A stretch of 8,223 nt of DNA, taken from positions 1-8,223 of the forward strand of contig URZS01000035.1 of the NCBI GenBank assembly GCA_900552445.1, written 5' to 3'. The position numbers and the translations under genes are program-made. The stretch comes from an uncultured Veillonella sp. (GTDB taxonomy: Bacteria; Bacillota; Negativicutes; Veillonellales; Veillonellaceae). How positions within the stretch are numbered: the stretch's first letter is position 1; every line of letters begins with the position of its first letter. Positions 5,670-8,223 of this stretch are shown here, piece by piece. Under the pieces are notes generated by a model, which saw only the letters and a list, made by a program, of their open reading frames with translations, searched no databases and was not told the origin of the DNA.

Positions 5670-7850
5670 TTATACGTCTTGAATAATCGGCAAGATCATA
5701 GGACGACGGCGAGTTTTATCGTAGAAGAATTTACCCAACGCGTCACGTACGTTTTGCTTAATAGTAGTCCAGTCTTTAATACGTTGAGCTTCGCAATCAT
5801 CAAGAACTTGTTCTACACGGCGTTCTGCAGCAAGCATGAGCTCTTCTGCATCGCGTACGTATACGAAGCCACGAGATACGAGGTCTGGACCAGCTACGAT
5901 TGTACCAGAAGCTTTGTCCATCGCCATTACAACGATAACCATACCTTCTTGTGCCAATTGTTGACGGTCACGAATAACGATGTTACCTACGTCACCAACG
6001 CCAAGGCCATCAACGAAGATAGCGCCAGCTTGTACACGGCCACCTTTACGGCCACCATCTTTATCAAATTCAAAGATTTGACCATTGTCGCCGATAAGGA
6101 CTTTCTTAGGATCTACGCCCATAGCCACACCAAGTTCACCATGACGGCGCAACATGCGGTATTCACCATGAACTGGAATGAAGTATTCTGGACGAACAAG
6201 GTTGAGCATAGTTTTAAGCTCTTCTTGGCTCGCATGACCAGATACGTGGATGCCACGGTCTTTACCGTAGACTACATTACAACCTAAACGAAGCAAGTTA
6301 TCGATAGTTCTACCTACAGCACCTTCGTTACCTGGAATTGGTGTAGCAGAGATGATAACTGTGTCATTCGGCGCCAATTCTACAGTGCGGTGATTGCTTG
6401 TAGCCATACGGGACAAGCCTGCCATCGGTTCACCTTGAGAACCAGTTGTTAAGATCATAATTTGGTCATCTGTGTAGTTGTGCATTACATCTACGTCGAT
6501 GATTGTATTTGGCGGAATGTTCAAGTAACCGCGTTCTTGTGCGATTTCTGTAACATTTACCATGCTGCGGCCCATAACGACAACCTTACGGTTGAACATA
6601 ACTGCCGCATCAACAGCTTGTTGAATACGAGATACGTTAGATGCGAATGTTGCCAAAACAACGCGGCCTTTTGCTTCGCCAACAGCTTGTTTAATAGCAG
6701 GACCTACAGAGCTTTCAGAACCTGTAGTACCTGGTTTTTCAACGTTTGTAGAGTCGGACATCAACGCTAATACGCCTTTGTTGCCGAGCTCAGCAAATTT
6801 GTGCATATCCATCAAACGGCCATCAACTGGCGTTTGGTCGATTTTAAAGTCCCCTGTATGAAGCACAGTACCGATTGGTGTATCGAAGTACACAGCGCAG
6901 GAGTCAGGGATGGAGTGGTTTGTTTGGATAAAACCAACAGTTACAGAACCAATTTGAACTTCATCGCCTGCAGCAATCGTACGGAGACATTTTGGAGATA
7001 CCTTATGTTCTTTGAACTTGCCTTCAATCAAGCCACAAACGAGGTTTGTTGCATATACCGGGCAGTTAATTTCTTTCATAAGGTATGCCAAGGAGCCGAT
7101 ATGGTCCTCGTGACCATGGGTAATTACGACAGCTTTCACGCGATCCTTATTCTCGATGATATAACTCATATCAGGAATAACGATATCTACGCCAAGCATG
7201 TCTTCGCTAGGGAACGCAAGACCAGAGTCGAGAACGATGATTTCGTCCTCATATTGGAAGATGGTCATGTTTTTACCGATTTCACCAAGACCGCCAAGAG
7301 GGATAATTTGGAATTTACCCTTGTTAGCGCCATTTGGTGTGCGACCTACTAATTCCACTTGCTCCTCTTGATGATTGCGGTTCGTGGAACGGTTATTTGG
7401 ACGGTTGTTGTTACGGTTTTGACCATTTTGGCCATTGCGACCAGTACTATTAGTACGCGTATTGCGCGTATTTTCACTACGTTCACCGCGTGGTGCACGA
7501 GTTTGGCGTGGTTTACGTTCTGTACGTTCTTCACCTTGCTCGGCATTGCGACGAGTATTTGTACGGCGAGTCGTATTAGTACGACCACCAGTCCCGCTTG
7601 TGCGAGTATTTGTACGGCGTTGACGTGTTGTGCCTTCGCCTTCGCCAGCTGCTTGTTGACGAGTACGACCTTCGCCAGCAGGACGGCGTGTATTAGTGCG
7701 GCGACGAGTCTGTTTTTGTTCGCCTTCAGCCGCAGCTGCACGAGTAGCATGTCTTGCTACTGTCGGTTCTGCTTTCACTTGCGCAGTAACCTGATTATCT
7801 GTTGTATTCACAGTTCCTCCTAAAATTTTGTTCATTATTTTATTTAACAT
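5670..7850 (-). CDS. rnj: Ribonuclease J with a long arginine-rich disordered N-terminal extension
   Basis: RNase J is a metallo-beta-lactamase/beta-CASP enzyme with 5'-3' exonuclease and endonuclease activity, central to mRNA decay and rRNA maturation. Counting from ATG 7850 the protein has 726 residues. The core starts at KFQIIPLGGLGEIGKNM (179 on) and, at about 548 residues, equals a complete RNase J. Zinc ligands are visible: HGHEDH (245-250), H312 (NHSIPDS), HTGD (331-334) and H561 (VHGEYRM). The first ~175 residues are extra: residues 49-158 hold 29 Arg, one Lys, no Asp and no aromatic residue, with RTNT four times (51, 79, 90, 96). Three starts are possible: GTG 7865, ATG 7850, and GTG 7811, which has the best ribosome site (AGGAGG, four bases away); the core is unaffected. 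It has its own structured leader, promoter and terminator. Paralogue choice (J1 or J2) cannot be made. Confidence 0.95.
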   Translation of the reverse strand: MLNKIMNKILGGTVNTTDNQVTAQVKAEPTVARHATRAAAAEGEQKQTRRRTNTRRPAGEGRTRQQAAGEGEGTTRQRRTNTRTSGTGGRTNTTRRTNTRRNAEQGEERTERKPRQTRAPRGERSENTRNTRTNSTGRNGQNGQNRNNNRPNNRSTNRNHQEEQVELVGRTPNGANKGKFQIIPLGGLGEIGKNMTIFQYEDEIIVLDSGLAFPSEDMLGVDIVIPDMSYIIENKDRVKAVVITHGHEDHIGSLAYLMKEINCPVYATNLVCGLIEGKFKEHKVSPKCLRTIAAGDEVQIGSVTVGFIQTNHSIPDSCAVYFDTPIGTVLHTGDFKIDQTPVDGRLMDMHKFAELGNKGVLALMSDSTNVEKPGTTGSESSVGPAIKQAVGEAKGRVVLATFASNVSRIQQAVDAAVMFNRKVVVMGRSMVNVTEIAQERGYLNIPPNTIIDVDVMHNYTDDQIMILTTGSQGEPMAGLSRMATSNHRTVELAPNDTVIISATPIPGNEGAVGRTIDNLLRLGCNVVYGKDRGIHVSGHASQEELKTMLNLVRPEYFIPVHGEYRMLRRHGELGVAMGVDPKKVLIGDNGQIFEFDKDGGRKGGRVQAGAIFVDGLGVGDVGNIVIRDRQQLAQEGMVIVVMAMDKASGTIVAGPDLVSRGFVYVRDAEELMLAAERRVEQVLDDCEAQRIKDWTTIKQNVRDALGKFFYDKTRRRPMILPIIQDV
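7552..7703 (-). repeat. Degenerate in-frame repeats encoding Arg-Thr-Asn-Thr in the RNase J extension
   Basis: A 17-base unit, CGAGTATTTGTACGGCG on the plus strand, occurs exactly at 7552-7568 and 7603-7619, 51 bases (17 codons) apart. A 14-of-17 copy lies at 7687-7703, 84 bases (28 codons) further. All copies keep the reading frame and encode the RRTNTR motif, so the repeat pattern probably reflects expansion of the disordered tail by slippage or duplication (inference). Confidence 0.6.
7816..7821 (-). promoter_or_regulatory. Perfect Shine-Dalgarno inside the 5' end of the RNase J frame
   Basis: AGGAGG lies four bases upstream of an in-frame GTG (7811-7809). It is the best ribosome site near the start of the gene; ATG 7850 has only a weak AGGTG about 12 bases away. 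It either marks the real start or is a second internal start giving a protein 13 residues shorter. Confidence 0.45.
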
Positions 7851-7905
7851 AGTTTCTTTTCTCACCTATCACTTGAATTGATCTATGCTATGGAGGCCAC
7901 ACAAA

Positions 7906-7932
7906 GAAAAAGGCGCTAAAATACTAGCGTCT
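7906..7932 (-). terminator. Terminator-like hairpin upstream of RNase J
   Basis: On the minus strand CGCTA (7925-7929) pairs with TAGCG (7914-7918) across a six-base loop, extended by two more pairs (7911-7912 with 7931-7932) beyond one mismatch, followed by TTTTTCTTT. It lies about 55 bases before ATG 7850, so it would end transcription before the gene unless it is bypassed. The stem is short, so full termination is not certain. Confidence 0.55.
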
Positions 7933-8125
7933 CGTCAAATAGGCGCAAAGATGCGCTATCAATTTTTGCCGTTCCTAGTGTTGTTGTGACCATTTGCCAT
8001 AGCAAATGAGTATATTGCCCTCATTAGATATGTCAGCCGCGACGGGTACGTTCTCTTCGTCCCTATCCAATGGGTCTTGCAATATAATCCGATCGATTTT
8101 GATGAAAGCCTCGCTTTCATACGTT
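7906..8125 (-). ncRNA. Structured RNase J leader or small RNA with terminator-like end
   Basis: Between the predicted promoter and the RNase J start the minus-strand RNA can form a series of hairpins: 8102-8120 (8 pairs, triloop GAG), 8044-8063 (6 pairs, one bulge), 7991-8008 (7 pairs, tetraloop), 7939-7959 (8 pairs, one bulge) and 7912-7931 with a T-tract. The last two share the sequence TAGCGC, so alternative pairing between them is possible. A transcript from about 8125 ending near 7906 would be about 220 bases. I do not recognise a known riboswitch, T-box or ribosomal-protein leader in it. It could be an attenuator controlling rnj, a free small RNA, or both. Evidence is structural only. 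Confidence 0.45.
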
Positions 8126-8131
8126 AGTCCT

Positions 8132-8158
8132 ATTGTAACATAAAAATAGCGCTAACAA
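8132..8158 (-). promoter_or_regulatory. Extended -10 promoter for the RNase J leader
   Basis: On the minus strand TGTTACAAT (8132-8140) matches an extended -10 element (TGN followed by TACAAT, five of six to TATAAT). A weak -35, TTGTTA (8153-8158), lies 15 bases upstream, shorter than ideal. Transcription would start near 8125. The promoter overlaps the downstream half of the terminator of the preceding gene, a compact arrangement. Confidence 0.55.
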
Positions 8159-8186
8159 AAGAGGGAACCCTTATGTTAACGCTATT
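8145..8186 (-). terminator. Intrinsic terminator of the gene upstream of RNase J
   Basis: On the minus-strand RNA 13 consecutive pairs form between 8186-8174 and 8157-8145 (AATAGCGTTAACA with TGTTAGCGCTATT), with one G-U pair that would be a C-A mismatch on the other strand, so it is directional. The 16-base loop can form an inner AGGG/CCCT stem. The stem runs directly into TTTTT. It begins within the stop codon of the preceding gene. Confidence 0.85.
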
Positions 8187-8223
8187 ACACGAGCTTTACA
8201 CGGTTGTTAAGTGCTTTCAAATC
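8185..8223 (-). CDS. C-terminal end of an unidentified gene
   Basis: One minus-strand frame is open from the window edge to a TAA at 8187-8185 and encodes the last 12 residues, DLKALNNRVKLV. The other two minus frames meet stops almost at once. The stop codon overlaps the base of a strong minus-strand terminator, which supports a real gene end here. Twelve residues are too few to name the product. Confidence 0.6.
   Translation of the reverse strand, partial: DLKALNNRVKLV

Noticed and set aside
5679..6287. 202-codon plus-strand frame antisense to RNase J
   Set aside because: It is fully inside the conserved RNase J core, and its product resembles no protein I know; a codon-pattern shadow.
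7359..7823. 154-codon plus-strand frame opposite the RNase J tail
   Set aside because: It is the antisense shadow of the repetitive Arg/Thr/Asn codons, which read as hydrophobic Ser/Thr/Val/Leu residues on the other strand; it has no ribosome site and no family likeness.
7975..8152. Minus-strand open frame with protein-like composition (contains KIDRIILQDPLDRDEENVPV)
   Set aside because: It has no ATG or GTG; the only usable start would be a TTG with no ribosome site. I recognise no family, and the plus strand shows an equally protein-like frame over the same bases, so it is probably chance or at best a decayed remnant.
7851..8184. Known riboswitch, T-box or RNA polymerase epsilon gene (rpoY, found before rnjA in Bacillus)
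   Set aside because: I find no T-box core sequence, no recognisable riboswitch consensus and no frame resembling RpoY.

Overview
The window looks like chromosomal core DNA from a Negativicutes bacterium, most likely Veillonella. That assignment is inferred from the AT-rich Firmicutes-type proteins, the conserved yybS-gdpP-rplI-dnaB gene order and an RNase J gene next to it; no 16S or other marker is present to prove it. All recognised genes lie on the minus strand, so transcription runs from high to low coordinates.

Layout in transcription order. (1) 8223-8185 is the last 12 codons of an unidentified gene, followed by a strong intrinsic terminator (8145-8186). (2) 8158-7851 is a 330-base gap with no convincing gene. 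It holds an extended -10 promoter, a run of at least four stem-loops and a terminator-like hairpin with a T-tract (7906-7932), all ahead of the RNase J gene. This is the most unusual region here: it resembles a transcription-attenuated leader or a small RNA. (3) 7850-5670 is an RNase J gene whose product carries about 175 extra N-terminal residues, arginine/threonine/asparagine-rich and apparently disordered, in front of a normal RNase J core. It ends in a hairpin terminator (5623-5654). (4) A textbook promoter (5521-5549) starts a four-gene operon: yybS (DUF2232 membrane protein), gdpP (cyclic-di-AMP phosphodiesterase), rplI (ribosomal protein L9) and dnaB (replicative helicase). Spacings are tight (16 bases yybS-gdpP; 4-base ATGA overlap gdpP-rplI), with a hairpin between rplI and dnaB. 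(5) Downstream of dnaB is a 143-base near-palindrome (433-575) that contains a bidirectional terminator and carries the -35 box of a promoter for the next gene. (6) 383-1 is the N-terminal part of a small unrecognised protein with one membrane anchor, cut off by the window edge.

Together the genes serve housekeeping functions: mRNA processing and decay (RNase J), second-messenger turnover (GdpP), translation (L9) and replication fork unwinding (DnaB). No transposase, CRISPR array, tRNA, rRNA or defence cassette is visible. The best candidates for something not yet described are the structured RNase J leader, the disordered RNase J extension and the palindromic element after dnaB.
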